64,000 bases of DNA from Chrysoporthe austroafricana (Eukaryota; Ascomycota; Sordariomycetes; Diaporthales; Cryphonectriaceae): NCBI GenBank assembly GCA_001051155.2, contig JYIP02000001.1, forward strand, positions 3,348,001-3,412,000, given 5' to 3'. The notes beneath the pieces were generated by a model, which saw nothing but the letters and a program-made list of their open reading frames with translations, was not told where the DNA came from and made no database searches. Each line of letters begins with the position of its first letter. Positions within the stretch are counted from its first letter, which is position 1. This document shows positions 47,776 to 59,519 of this stretch, piece by piece. Made by a program: the position numbers and the translations under genes.

Positions 47776-47833
47776 CAAGGCAGCGAGACAGACAGACAGA
47801 CAGACCACACACACACCGAGAACGCAGCAAGCG
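45847..47833. other. Intergenic region
   Basis: 2 kb between same-strand genes. Long frames on both strands at 46800-47950 lack protein character and run into dinucleotide repeats. It contains CCTTG repeats (about 46045-46063), a GGA-rich stretch (about 46513-46550) and the CT/CA repeat listed next. Confidence 0.45.
47713..47775. repeat. Compound (CT)n(CA)n microsatellite
   Basis: About 17 CT units pass directly into about 14 CA units, ending 58 bp before the acyltransferase start codon. GACA/CACA repeats continue almost to the ATG, so the 5' leader is largely repeat. Confidence 0.9.
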
Positions 47834-49678
47834 ATGGGTTCCGTCACGACAGCACGCGAGGAGGTGTACCAGGTGCACCCGCTGGGGTGGCGGGACGACC
47901 CGGAGGAGGAGCGGTTCAAGCTGTCGCTGTTCGACCCGATCAGCCTGACGGCGTACTGCCACTTCGCGCTGTTCCTGCGGCTGGCGGGAGGCGAGGGCGG
48001 CGGCGAGGCGGAGGAGGAGGAGGCGCGCGAGCGGGCGGCGCGGACGATCGGGCGCGGCCTGGAGAAGACGCTGAGCCAGGCGCGGCACCTCTGCGGGACG
48101 ATCGAGCGGGACCCCGACGGCGGGCACTCGTTCGTGCGGAAGAGGCGGTCGGCGGTCCGGTACGTCGTCAAGTCGCTGGTCGGGCCCGGGCACCCGTCCA
48201 TCGACGACATGGAGCGGGCGTCCTTCTCGGGCCGGTCCATGGGCGACCTGCTCGAGTATGCCATCGAGGAGCGTGCGTGTGTCCCTCCCCCCCTCCCCCC
48301 TTTCTTGTCTGGTGACGGCGCCGGCAGCGGCTCACCGGAGAGAGATACAGTGCAGTACGGCGAGGGCCGCCGCGAGGCCAACCCGGACAACAGCCCCGTG
48401 ATCTCGGGCTTCCAGCTGTAAGCAGCGCACGCCCGCCCCAGGACAGCAGGGCTGTTCTCTCCTCCCTTCCTTGGCACACGCGGCCTCGTCTCTGACCTCT
48501 CTCTCTCTCTCTCTCCCTCTCTCCAGGAACTTTGTGCGCGGCGGTGCCGTGTTCAGCTCGCACATCCACCACTGGGCGACCGACCTGGTCGGCTGGAGCA
48601 ACTTCATCCGCCAGCTTGCCGAGTAGGTCCCAACCCCTTCTCCTCCCCCTCCTCTTCTGACGCAGGCATGAAGAGTGTTCCCCCCCACCCCCCCGTGAGA
48701 GCAAACCGCTAACGCACACCGCCCCTCGCCGACAGCAACTGCCGCGCCATCTACGCAGCCGGCGCAGACGGGAACCCCGCGGCCAAGATCGCGTACCCGC
48801 CCTGGGACCCCGCCTGCATCGACGTCGGGCCCTGGACGCGGCAGCTGCCGCCGGACCAGCTCGTCGACGGGCCGCCCGTGCCGGCGCGGCACCCGGACCT
48901 CCCGGACGCGCAGCGCGTGCTGCTCTTCCACGTGCCGCAGAGCCGGGCGGAGCGCGTGAAGCGGCTAGCACGGCCGGCGCCCGGTAGCGACGGCCCCGCC
49001 TGGATCTCGACCTACGACGCGCTGTGCGCCTTCGCGTGGCGGCACCTGACGCGCGCGCGCGTGCCGTACTACAAGGCGGACCTGGCAGCACGGGCGCCGT
49101 ACTGGGGCGAGGCGGTGGACATGCGGCCCCGGCTGACGGACCCGGCGCCGGCGCGGCGGCTGATCCGCAACATGGTGGCGGGGGCGTTCAGCGACACGCC
49201 GGCGGCGGGGGCGCCGCCGCTGCCGAGCGTGGGCGAGGTGGCGGCGGACGAGGCGGCGGTGCCCCTGGCGCGGCTGGCGGCGTACGTGCGGCGGGTGACG
49301 GAGAGCATGACGCCGGCGCACATGGCGGCGGCGCTGGGGTGGATCGCGACGCTGCGCGACCGGCAGTCGGCCAGCTTCAACCTCGTGTCGAAGCCGCCGC
49401 TGGCCTTCTTCGTCACCGACCACCGCGCCGCCGACGTCCGCGGGTGCGACTTCGGCTTCGCGCGGCCCCTCGCCCACCGCTTCCTCACCGGCGGCGCGCC
49501 CTCGCCCAACATGCTCTTCGTCTACCCGCCCGCCGCGCGCGGCCCGCGGCCGAGTGGTGGTGGTGACGACAGCGACGAAGGCACGCTGTGGTCCATCACG
49601 CTGGAGGAGGACGTCATCCCCGTGCTGCTGGCGGACAAGGAGTGGAGCGAGGTCTTTGAGTACAGAGGGACCGACTGA
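47834..49678 (+). CDS. BAHD-type acyltransferase (trichothecene 3-O-acetyltransferase-like)
   Basis: Soluble CoA-dependent acyltransferase of the BAHD/transferase superfamily. Four exons, 47834-48272, 48351-48417, 48527-48622 and 48736-49678, join in frame to 514 residues. The catalytic HHxxxD is H183-H184...D188 in SSHIHHWATDLVGW. The structural DFGWG motif appears as DFGFA at about 439. Conserved blocks before it are ANPDNSPVISGFQLNFVRGG and ALCAFAWRHLTRAR. Intron 1 is 78 bp and stop-free, so its retention would add 26 Pro-rich residues. Removing it restores the normal ANPDNSP region. Exon 3 ends at a GTAGGT donor just inside an apparent stop codon. Relatives acylate many secondary metabolites. 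No synthase gene lies nearby, so the substrate is unknown. Confidence 0.87.
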
Positions 49679-52225
49679 GGCCCTCCCCCTCCTAGCTGTT
49701 AGTCCAGCATGGCGGGCTCAGTAGTATGAATAGATGTGATGTGTACACAGGTATTGCAAAGCCACGAGAGATCTCGTCTCTGAAACCCCGTGAACCCACT
49801 AGGTGCTCTCGCGCAGTGCTGTAGCGTAGCGTTGTGTTATGTGCGTATGTGTGTGTGTGCGTGTGTGTGTATCCGGCGGGAGAGATCGAGAGAGTATCTC
49901 GCACGAAGGAAGAAAAAAAAAAAGGGGGGGGGGGGAAGAAAAAGAGCGGTGGTCGGCGAGGTTCCAGCCTAGTAACCCCCTTCCTTCCCCTCGATCGCCT
50001 GCACCCTGCGCACGAACCACATGCACAGACAGAGGGCCTGAATCCTGCTCCCTGATGCGTGCGTGCAGGCCTCATCCTGAGGGAGGTTCGCGGGGCCGCG
50101 GCCGGTTGGTGCTGCGCGGGAATAATAGTGGGTTGCCCTATCGCGGCCGGAAGCAGCTCGGCAGCGAGCCGGTCGGTCCAGGCGCCTCCCCCCCCCTCTG
50201 ACTAATAATAGTACCACACCGTATAAGAATAATCCGCGCGAGGGGACCCCCCCTAGCCTGCGTATATGTGCCTCCTCTCTCCACCGCCGGCTCGTCTTGG
50301 GTCTGTGACCCCCCCCCCTTAGCGAGCCCCACTGACCGCTTGAAACAAGAGGCGGAGCGCTGTAGACAAGGGCGCAGAGGAAAGAGAGGAGGATATACAT
50401 GATTGAGCGAGGGATTGGACGGAAATAAAGTGGTTGGGGAGGGACTTTCGGGTGCGGACGCGAAATACGCCGTACAGTGCATGCACTGATGAGAACGTCG
50501 AACCGGTGAGAGGATGGTGGTATTCACGACCAGGCCGTCCCTGTGCTTGTGACACCGTCCGAAGGGTTCGGTCAGGCATAGAGTTGGTCAGGCATAGAGT
50601 TTATTGTGTATGTATGTATGTAGTAGTCTTTGAATACCAAATTAGTCTTGGGGAGTAGTCAGCTCTTCACCGTGCTATTGTGGTCCGTGGCGCACAGCCA
50701 TGCCGTCATGCCCCCCTTAAAGCTTCGAACCGAACAAGTATGCGTCTGTCTCCCACGTAATATACCCTCTCCCCAGATCCTTGGCGTGCTCAAGACATGA
50801 GCCTTCCGGATATGCGTATCTTTCTTCAGCTCCTCTCGCGGCGCGGGAAGGCTGGCGGTGACCGTCGCGCACTAGTTTCTAGACCGCCTACTTACCTTCT
50901 TCTATTTGTTTCTGCCTGCCTTGTTCCTCTGGGTGAAGTCTGGCCGGACGCTGCGTGCCCTTGATATTTTGTTCGGATCGTTGTCTGTCCTAGCGCACGC
51001 TTGGACTACTTAACTGAGTGAGTCCACTGCCCTGGCTCTTGGCTTCGCATGTGACGACGACCCCGGCTCTGGACGCAGAACTTGCTTTTTCCTTGACGCA
51101 CGTATACACCAAAGCGAACCAGACCTGATATTGTCGGAATATAGAAGCACGTGCACTGTGTCTACGGTATGCTGCGCAGCCGTTTGGTCACATCCGACAA
51201 ATAGCCCGTTTCAACTTCAATAGTGTATTTATTAACCAGAGTAACTATAGATGGCTCGTTGGTACTAGATAGTTGAAGATTGAAAAAAAAACAAAATAAA
51301 AAAAACAGTTTAGTACATCAAGAAAAGAAGGTATAGTAGTAGTAGTAGATCAGGACCGAATAGTTGATCCCGAAACAGAGAAGCAGGGGGGGGGGGAGAA
51401 ACAAGGATTGAAGTAGAAGCAAAAACCGTCCTGCGGCATCAAAGCCGCCCTCACCATCCCTAATACCCCCCTTCCCTATGTATCTCGAAGCTTAACCCTT
51501 GTCCAACCCCCAGGCAGTCTAAAGATACCACTGCACGCACGGTACGGCAACCAGTCAGTCACAAAGCCCTTGAGCAGATACATCAAATCACAGGGGCCAA
51601 ACAAGCAAGCATGCACGCACGCGTCCGGTGTCCAAGTCAGATAGATGCTCTCGTGTGTAGATTCAGTGATGTCTCCCCCACCTGCCCGCCTGCCTATCTG
51701 TCTGGCTGGCTGGCCGGCCGGCCGTGCTATACCCCCCGGCGCCGCCCAGGCGCCCACTTCACGTCCTCTCCTCCCATCATCCACCCAGGACCACCTCTTC
51801 TCTTGTCTTTCATCTTCAGTTACACCCACCACGCATACCGCCTCGGAAGCGACGGCAGGAGAGAGAGAAAGAGAGGAGAGAGAAGGCCATGTTCATTTCT
51901 CAGATTGCAAGACAACTAGAAAAATGTGGAAGGAAAGAAAAAAAAAAAAAGGTGTGAAAAAATGACCGTCGCTGTCCCACCAAAAGCCAGAGAGAAGAAG
52001 AAAGAAGCCTGCCTTGCCTTCCAAGATTCCATCCGAATCTATCAGCCGCCGCGACCCCCGTTCTATAAAGAAAACCGTGGTGAGAGAGAAAAAATAGAAA
52101 AGAGCCTTGGTATCATCCCGCCAGATCCCGTTGCGAAGTGTTCGTGTGTCGTACGTGTTTGTTGTTGAAGTCGTAGTTGTAGTGGCCACTCACTCACTCA
52201 GCTGGTGTCACCCACCCAGCCAGTC
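49679..52225. other. 2.5 kb region between convergent genes
   Basis: 3' ends of the acyltransferase (plus) and the Sip5-like gene (minus). It contains GT-rich repeats near 49840-49870, an A/G homopolymer junction near 49913-49935, an imperfect tandem TCAGGCATAGAGTT pair at about 50573-50601 and AT-richer sequence at 50900-51330. No credible open frame. Confidence 0.45.
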
Positions 52226-55182
52226 TCACTGCGTGACAAAGTCCTCCGCCACCTCGACCGTCCGCGTGCCCGGGAACCCAAGCTGCTTGGCGTCGGCCCC
52301 CTCGCCGTCCTCGTCGTCGTCCCCCACCATGGGCGTCCCGGGCGTGACCACCAGCTCCGGCGTGTCGGCGCTGCCGGCGGGCTCGTCGGCGCCGCGGATG
52401 GCGCTGTCGTACGAGTCCTGCGTGAGCGTCGCGATGCTCTTGGACATCTCTTCGCCGTCGCCGTCGCCGCCGTCCGCCGCGTGCTGCGGCTGCACCTGCG
52501 CCGGTGCCGAGGGCGGCAGCGACGCGTCCTCCACGTGTTCGGCCGCCTCGTGCAGCGAGCTGCGCTTATCCGCGTCCGCGTCCGCGCCCGCCGCGCCGCC
52601 GTCCTCCTCGGCGTGGCTCTCGCCGATCTGGCTCAGCCGCCGCCCGGCGTTGACGCCCTCGAGCTCGACGCCGACCATCTGCGCCAGGCTGCGGAAGTTG
52701 TAGTTGGGCTCCGTCTCGTCGTGGTTGTCGTCGTCGTCCCCCCCGGACCGCCCCCCGCCGCCCGCGTCGTCGTCGCTCCGGCCGCTCAGCGAGAGGCCGC
52801 TGGACCGCGGGTCCTGGGCCTGCTGCTGCAGGTACGACGGCGCGTTCTGGTAGCTGCCCGGTTGCGACTCGGGCTGCGACTCGGACCCGCTGGAGGCACT
52901 GCTCATCTGGCGGAGGTGGGACGGCCCCGCGGAGTGCAGTGGCGACGGGATCGGGCGCGGCGAGGCGGTCGGCGCCGGCGCCGGGGTGGACGTCGCCGGC
53001 GCCGTGGGGTGCACGGCGTCGACGTTGGCCTTCCCGACCTCGGACTCGGCGCTGGTCTGCGGCGGACCGCTCCTGTCCACGCCCTTGCCCTTGTCGCTGG
53101 CGTTCGCCGCGCCGGCCGCCTTGGGCGGGCTCGAGCTGCCCGTGGAGGCGATGGCGTGGGCCGTCGTGGCCTCGACGCGGAGGTTGGACGCGGCGCTGTT
53201 GCCCCTCCGGCGGCCGATCGTGCTCAGGCCCGGCAGGCTCAGCGTGCTCCCGCTGGCCGAGCTGTGCCCGCTCCCCGCGTACGGCTGGCCCCGCGCGGCC
53301 GCCTTGGCCGCCTTGCGCTCCTCCTTCTCTTTCCTCTTGGCCTCCTTCCGCTCCTCCTTGTCCGCCTTCCGTTTCCGCTCCTCCTCGGCCGCCAGCGACA
53401 GCCGGATGGCCTCGGCGAGCATCATGTTCTCCAGGTTCTCCATGTGGCTGTGGCGGGGCCCGGCGAGCGCCGAGCGGCCGGAGCTGCCCCTGGCGCCCGG
53501 CTCCGGGCCTGCTGACGGTGCGGCCGCCTCCGCGGTCGCCGAGGCCCCGGCGCTGCTGCTGTCGCCGGCGTGGTTCTCGCCCGTGTTCCTCCTGCCGAAC
53601 CTGCTCATCCTGCCGAACGGCCTCCCCGCGTTGTCGCCCATGAGGAACGCCGCCGTGTGCAGGGCCGTTGCCGCCGCGGCGCGCCTGGCCAGGTGGTTCC
53701 GCTGTGCGGCCAGCTTGGCGGCCCAGTCGGGCCGGACGCGGTCGGTGGTGATGACGTTCGGGGCGTTTGCCGAGAGCGACTGCGTCCGCCGGCGGCCGCC
53801 AGCGCCGGAGGGCGGGGGTGATATGAGCGGTGACGGTGACGCTGAGCCGAGCGAGCTGTTGGAGCTCATGGCCGTGCCCATCTGCCCGACGGAGGAGGAG
53901 ATGCTGTAGGTCAGACCACGGCGGAAGGGAGGCGGGTCGTAGGTCACGCCGAGCTCGGGCTGCTGGCAGTAGGGGCATGTGGCGGGCTCCGAGATCAGCA
54001 AGTCGGCCTCCTCCGGGTTGGCCTCCGGGCTGCCCTCGGGATGCCCCTCGTGGTCGTGGCCGTCCGGAAAGTGCGGGTCCGGGCGCTTGATCTGGACGAA
54101 GCACTCACTGCATATGGGCTGGTCGCAGCACCTGGTGTGGTTCAGGTACGGAGGGTAGTAGAGGAAGCAGATGGGGCACTCGGCGCCGTCCTTGTAGAGG
54201 AACACCTCGAGCGGCTGGCCGTTGACGAAGGGGTCGTTGGGGAGGTTGATCTCGCGGGGGGTGAGGTCGCTATTCGACCCGTTCCGCGACCCGAGGCTCA
54301 GGGCGGCGGCGAGGGCCTTGGTGCGAGGCTTGAAGGGGCCGGCGGACACTTTGGCGGCGGACCCGGCGAAGGTCGGCGAGGACAGGGCGGAGCCGGCGTT
54401 GGAGGCGCTGCGGTCGGATGCGGCGGACATGGTCCGAGGGCCGAGGGGCACCATGAGGTTGTTCAGGTTCGGCATGGAGCCGGCGGGGGAGGCGTGCTGG
54501 GAGGCAGGCCGGGGGATCAGCTCGTCAGGAGGGGTCTGGTCGGCGGGGGGGATGGGGAGGCCGCGGGCGGCGGCGATGATCTGGTGCTCGGCCCAGGTCT
54601 CGGAGAAGTCGTCGAGGCCGCGCCAGAAGGGCGCGAGCTTCCTCTCGATCTGCAGGTGCGGCGGAGAACTCGGTCAGTACCAAATACCATGTAGCGCACG
54701 ACGATGAGCTGGGCCGAACAGCGCCAGGGGGGGGGTTTTTTTTGGGGGGGAGGGGAGGGGGGGAGCTTGGGAGCTTGGGAGCTCCGTACCTGTAGCTGCC
54801 GCACGACCTGCTTGCTGAAGTCCTCGGCGCCGACGTAGACACCCATGGTGACCAGGTAGCCGCCGTCGACGTGCTCCTCCCGGATGCTCCTCTCGCGGTC
54901 CTTGATGCGGTTGAGCCTCTCGCGCTCGAGGCGGCGGGCCTCGCGCTCGGCCCGGGTCTCGCGGCGCTCGTGGGCCGACTCGCCGCGGCTGGCGGCGGAG
55001 GGCCCGATGCCGAGCAGGGTGCCCAGGTCGTTGCGGCTCGAGCGGTTGCGCAGGCGGGCGCCGTGGCCGTCGCGGGCGGAGGCGGACGGGTCGAGGGCGG
55101 GGGCGATGGAGGAGCGGTGGTGTCGGCCGGAGGGGGCGCCGGGGTCGCCGGAGCGCGACTCCTTGGCCGGCGTGTTACCCAT
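52226..55182 (-). CDS. sip5: Sip5-like protein with RING-like zinc-binding domain
   Basis: Homologue of yeast Sip5, which interacts with the Snf1 kinase and the Reg1/Glc7 phosphatase. Two exons, 54790-55182 and 52226-54649, join at phase 0 across a 140 bp intron, giving 938 residues. The start MGNTPAK fits an N-myristoylation signal. An Arg/Glu-rich coiled-coil (about 75-100) leads to [15 protein letters not shown] and the conserved [19 protein letters not shown]. The zinc cluster contains C289/C292 ([18 protein letters not shown]), C305/C306, C311, C314 and C356/C359 ([16 protein letters not shown]). The rest is long, low-complexity and Ser/Gly/Pro-rich. It holds a helical stretch [19 protein letters not shown] (UIM-like) followed by a Lys/Glu-rich coiled coil, and ends in [16 protein letters not shown]. 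The filamentous-fungal version is about twice the length of the yeast protein. Confidence 0.9.
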
Positions 55183-55425
55183 GGTGGCGGCGGCGCGCCC
55201 AAGCTCGTCAGCCGGCCGTGGGCAGGAGGGATAGGGAGGGCGGGCGGTGGGCGGGCTGATGCGGCGATGCTCCTAGGAGACAAGAATGCCTCGGGTGCAA
55301 GGCCTCGGGACCAGTGCCGTGTGCATTCACCACCGCAGATCTGGGCGTGGGGCAGCCGAGAGGGTGGTGATGGGTGCTCCCAGTCGGCGTATTGAGGGTG
55401 GGGTGGAGGGGGGCTGCACGGCTGC

Positions 55426-55467
55426 GAGGTCGAGGTCGAGGTCGAGGTCGAGGTCGAGGTCGAGGTG
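55426..55467. repeat. (GAGGTC)n hexanucleotide repeat
   Basis: About seven perfect copies, roughly 250 bp upstream of the sip5 start codon, in its promoter or 5' leader. Confidence 0.9.
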
Positions 55468-57318
55468 CAGCTCCTGTCGCGAGGGCGGGATGCTGAGCGA
55501 GGGTGAGGGTGATGGTGAGGGTGACGTTGAGGTGGAGGTAGTGTGAGAGAGGAAGAGCTCCAGGCCCGGCCGGTTGGGCTCTCGCAGGTGGACGGCGGAT
55601 GGCGGATGGTGGATGAGCTGAGCCCAAACCAGGTCCAGCGCGGTTTGTGTGTCTGGGCTGGTTCGTCCGTAAGTACGTGCGGAACCGTGGTCCGTGGTAG
55701 AGTTAACGTCGACGTGACGGAAAAGGCGGGGATGAGGTGGAGCCCCACAGCGCGGGTGGGGTGAGGTCAGCCAGTCCGTCAGTCAGTCTGGCTGTCTGGC
55801 TGCTTGCTGCTGCTCCTCCTCTTCCCTCCTGCTCCTCCTCCTCCTCCTGCTCCTCCTCGTCGTCCTTCCTTCTCCTCCAGCAGACCAGTGCCTACCCTGG
55901 AGAGGGATGTGTGGTGAGGCGTGCGGTGAGACAGAGAGCTGCCCCCCTGCTACTAGTTGTGAGGCGTCAGGGGGCGGTCGAGTGTAGACTCGTGAGGATG
56001 GGAGACGACCACCAGGGTGGGCACGAGCCAGCAGCAACACCTCAGGCACAGCTGGGTTGTTCTGTACGGGGCCTCTTTGGATGATGACGACGGCCAGGAT
56101 CGACACCACAGAGCTGCAGAGAGGGGAGCCGTTCCTGCGGACGGCAAGCAGCGAGCGTGGTGGCCTGGGTGGGTTGATGAAGATATCAAAAGGAAGGGAA
56201 GAAAAAAAAAAAGGAAAAAGAAAGAAGGGAGGACAAACAGGCAGGCCCTAGGACAGGGCTGCTGGGATGCCCTGCTACAGCACTGTTGTACGTACCGCCT
56301 ATTGCGTAGTAGCAGGTACAGTTCCCGCCGCTGCTGGGTGTTCGGTAGCACCCAGCGCCCAGCACCCAGCACCCACAGACAGTACGTCTGTACTGCAGCT
56401 GGAGGGGGGGGGGTCATGCACCGGCCGGTGATGATGCCAACCAAGATCCAGCGCCAGGGGCCAAGACGCCCCAGGACCCACTCCCTGGAGATCCCTCGCC
56501 CTCCAGCTGACCGGCTGCTGTAGCACTACAGAAGCAAGCAGCAGCCCCCCCCCCCACTCCCACTGCCCTTTATTTCAACCTCACCTTGCGCCATCACGGT
56601 CACGAAGGACCCTGTCCAGGAGAGAGTGCCCGTGACGGGCGACGATCGCGACGGCTACTGACCTGCTGACGTGCATCTCTTATCGGGACTGTCTGGCTAT
56701 CCTGCCGTGCCACCTCCTTGCTTCCTTGAGCGAGCGTGCAGTAGTATCTGGGTCTCCTCTCTGCCATGGTGCTCGATAGTAGCACATAGTAGCACTGTAG
56801 CTATATACCAAGACCCGTCCGCATGCATGAACCCCTCCTGGGATATGCCCTACAGCGGGCTGCCTGCTCAGGCGGGAGCAGGCTTGGCTTGGCTGGCTGG
56901 CCGGCCGGCTGGCTGGCTGGCCTCAGGCCTGTGCTTCGTCTGATAACTTATTGACAGCACACACACACACACACCACAGCCCATCCCCGTCGCCAGGCAC
57001 TGTGCGCGCTCGTGTAAGTGACGCCGCCGCCCTACCAGCCCGTCCCCCTTCCCACCTCCAGCTAGACCTCCCAACCAGCCTACCCTCTCCCGCCCGCAGA
57101 GCCGTTGTGTTCTAGGCCCTCCGCGGCCCTCACACGATCAACCCGCCCCGGCCTGAAACACCTCCAATGGGACGGGGCGGGCGGGCGGGCGGCTGGCCCT
57201 GGCCCTCGTGGCACGCCAGGACGCTCACGGCTCCCCACCACCGCAGCAACCCCCCCCCCCGATCTGTGGTTGCAGTGCATACGTCGACCGTGCCGTGCGC
57301 GCCCGTCAGCAGACGGTT

Positions 57319-57319
<1 letters not shown>

Positions 57320-57364
<45 letters not shown>

Positions 57365-57413
57365 CCTTTCTCTTTTTNCCCCCGCCGCCCCCCCCCCCCC
57401 CCCCCCCCCGCCC

Positions 57414-57454
<41 letters not shown>

Positions 57455-57456
57455 CC
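57320..57456. repeat. Compound poly-T / poly-C / poly-T tract with one undetermined base
   Basis: About 43 Ts, a short pyrimidine spacer, one N near 57378, a C run of about 30 with two Gs, then about 40 Ts. It resembles the complement of the tract at 37377-37536 in composition and also carries a single N next to the C run, so assembly uncertainty is likely. Confidence 0.8.
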
Positions 57457-57821
57457 AGTTCCGGTCCTCTCTGCGTGTGGGCCCCCTTCCCCCCCCCTCT
57501 CTGTCTCTCCTGGGCGACATCGGAAGAGAGAAAGATACGCATGCATGCACGCGGAGTCAGTTTGGGCTGGCTGGGAACTTGCTATGGTAATGAATCGTGT
57601 GTGGATGTTGGTATCAGCCGCTATCCTGTACCCCACCCCACCCCTTCTCTGTGCCTTGGTATATTACATAGTATATTAGAGCGAGCCTGCAGCACGCAGG
57701 CACACAGGCGCGCATGCTTGCTTCTGACAACCCTTTCTAGATGCTACGACCAGATAGTCACCAGCCTCAAGAAAACCACCGTGCAGCTCTTCAGCCCACC
57801 CGTCACCCGTCAGGACCACAC

Positions 57822-58223
57822 CTAACTGTGCGTGATATAGGACCTCTTATACTTCCTATCAAACCATCTCATCGTCAGCCGGCATATCTTCACACACACA
57901 CACTCTCTCTCTCTCGCCCCCAGCCCATCTCCCCAGAGGCCACACTTACCCAATGACCCACCACGCGTGGAGCACGCCCGGGAGCCACCCCAGGATGGTG
58001 AGGAGGATGTTGATCCACAGGTCCGCGTGGCAGCCGCGCTTCAGGAACACGCCGACCTGCGCGGGGGCGCGTCAGTAACCGGCGCCCGTCCTGCGGTGGG
58101 GGAGAGGGGAGAGGGGAGAGGGGAGAGGGGGAGAGAGAGCAGCATCCAACTCACGGGTGGTAGGAAGAAGGCGATGAAGTAGTCGATCATGTCCGACGTG
58201 GAGGAGACCTCGCCGCTCGCCAT
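57822..58223 (-). CDS. pmp3: Plasma membrane proteolipid 3 (Pmp3 family)
   Basis: Small two-helix membrane protein that influences plasma-membrane potential and salt tolerance in yeast (UPF0057 family). Three exons, 58155-58223, 57950-58056 and 57822-57855, join in frame to 69 residues. Introns are 98 and 94 bp. Helix 1 is DYFIAFFLPPVGVFLKRGC and helix 2 is LWINILLTILGWLPGVLHA, both matching the family. The last intron is phase 2. It must be removed to reach the ending WWVIGKYKRSYITHS; reading through meets a stop directly after WWVIG. A short hydrophilic N-terminus (MASGEVSSTSDM) precedes helix 1, as in other filamentous-fungal members. It is divergent from the epimerase/dehydratase gene. 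Confidence 0.92.
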
Positions 58224-59519
58224 GGCTGCTATCGATACGTAGGGTGAGGGTGGGTAAGTGTGGAGGAGGGATGCTAGTGCAGGTTGGCCGTGTGAAGCAG
58301 AACAGGTCGATGGTGGTTCGATGGTGTAATTCCTCGTGAGCCGGCGGAAATTAAATTCAAGCAAGGCTAGCAACAAAACAGGACCAGTGATGCTATGAAT
58401 CCCACGCAGGCCTCCAGGTATATGACAAGCGAATCTCGATGTTCAGCCCTTACGAGGACATCCCAAAGCCAAGAACAGGAATCCCTTATTATTAATTAAT
58501 CTTGGCTCCATGGCGTCGGCCGCGGCCGTGGTCGTGAGCCTGTTTTTTTCTGCCGTGGCTGTGGCCATGGCTGCACACAAAGGCGCAAAGGAGGAAGATG
58601 ACGTAGCTGGGGGAGCCCTGCTGCGCGCGAGGCTGGCTCGCCGGCCCCCCCCCCCTGGATTTGACGTCAACACGCATCCTGGCCCGTCCGATCCTCCGCG
58701 GAAAACTTGCACGCCGCCACAGGGGAGATCTGCTGTTTTCAGATCTTCGTGGATGGGTCGGAGATGGGGACCTGCAGGCTGTTTGTACGAAGTAAGTAGG
58801 TGTGCTGACCGCCGAGGCCCCAGGCGCCAAAGGCTGCCGTGCTTTATACGATCAAGCCGTGCTCCCTGGTCTGTATAGTCTGTACCTGCATGCGGCGGGA
58901 CTCGATCTCACTAACCCTGACGCCCCCCGCAGGCCAGAAACCTAAAAGGACTGTCGATGTTATGCTGCCCTATATGCGACGCAATACATCTTATCAGCAC
59001 GCTCTATCTCTAGCCTCATTTCTGGACGGTGGGCTCACAGCAACCTGGGTGCGGAGCGCCGGGATGCTGCCACCGCCTCTGGTGGTAGGCAGTCCTATCC
59101 AGGCTTTTGCGCGCCTCACCTGAATACACTTACTTTTGTGTGCAGATGCACTATACGACGAGAAGATTAGAATGCCTCGTGTGTCGCGAGCCTGTTCGGC
59201 CTATGCAGCCCCCCCATGCGATAACGACCTGCGGCCGCAAGGGGGCCGAGTATATCGTCTTCCCGTGCTATATGCTCCAATGGTGGCAGAGACGATGTCG
59301 AGAGTATCCACAGACCTTCTTACAATACGTGCGAGAGCGCTAGGTAGAAGGGCAGAGGACCCAAGTATCAACTGCCCTGCAGACGCTGGCGTCGATAAGG
59401 CCCGGGTCAAGGTCACAGCGCATCTCGCCGAGTGACTCACTCTACACCGAGGCCGCCGCTATAGCATTGGCATGCGGCACGTCTGAACACCAAGGCACGC
59501 ACATGGCGTACTCACCTTC
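58224..59519. other. Divergent intergenic region
   Basis: 1.3 kb between the Pmp3 gene (minus) and the epimerase gene (plus), so both promoters lie here. Short frames near 58510 and 59136 show no family features. Confidence 0.45.

Larger units (their letters stand above)
55183..57821. other. 2.6 kb intergenic region upstream of the Sip5-like gene
   Basis: It holds the sip5 promoter and the 3' side of the Pmp3 gene. Several repeats are listed separately. There is also a TGGC/GGCC-rich palindromic stretch at about 56888-56920 and GCACCCAGC repeats at about 56347-56372. No credible open frame. Confidence 0.45.

Noticed and set aside
52205..53515. A 436-codon plus-strand frame opposite the Sip5-like gene
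   Set aside because: Antisense shadow of the low-complexity part of the Sip5-like protein. No family feature.
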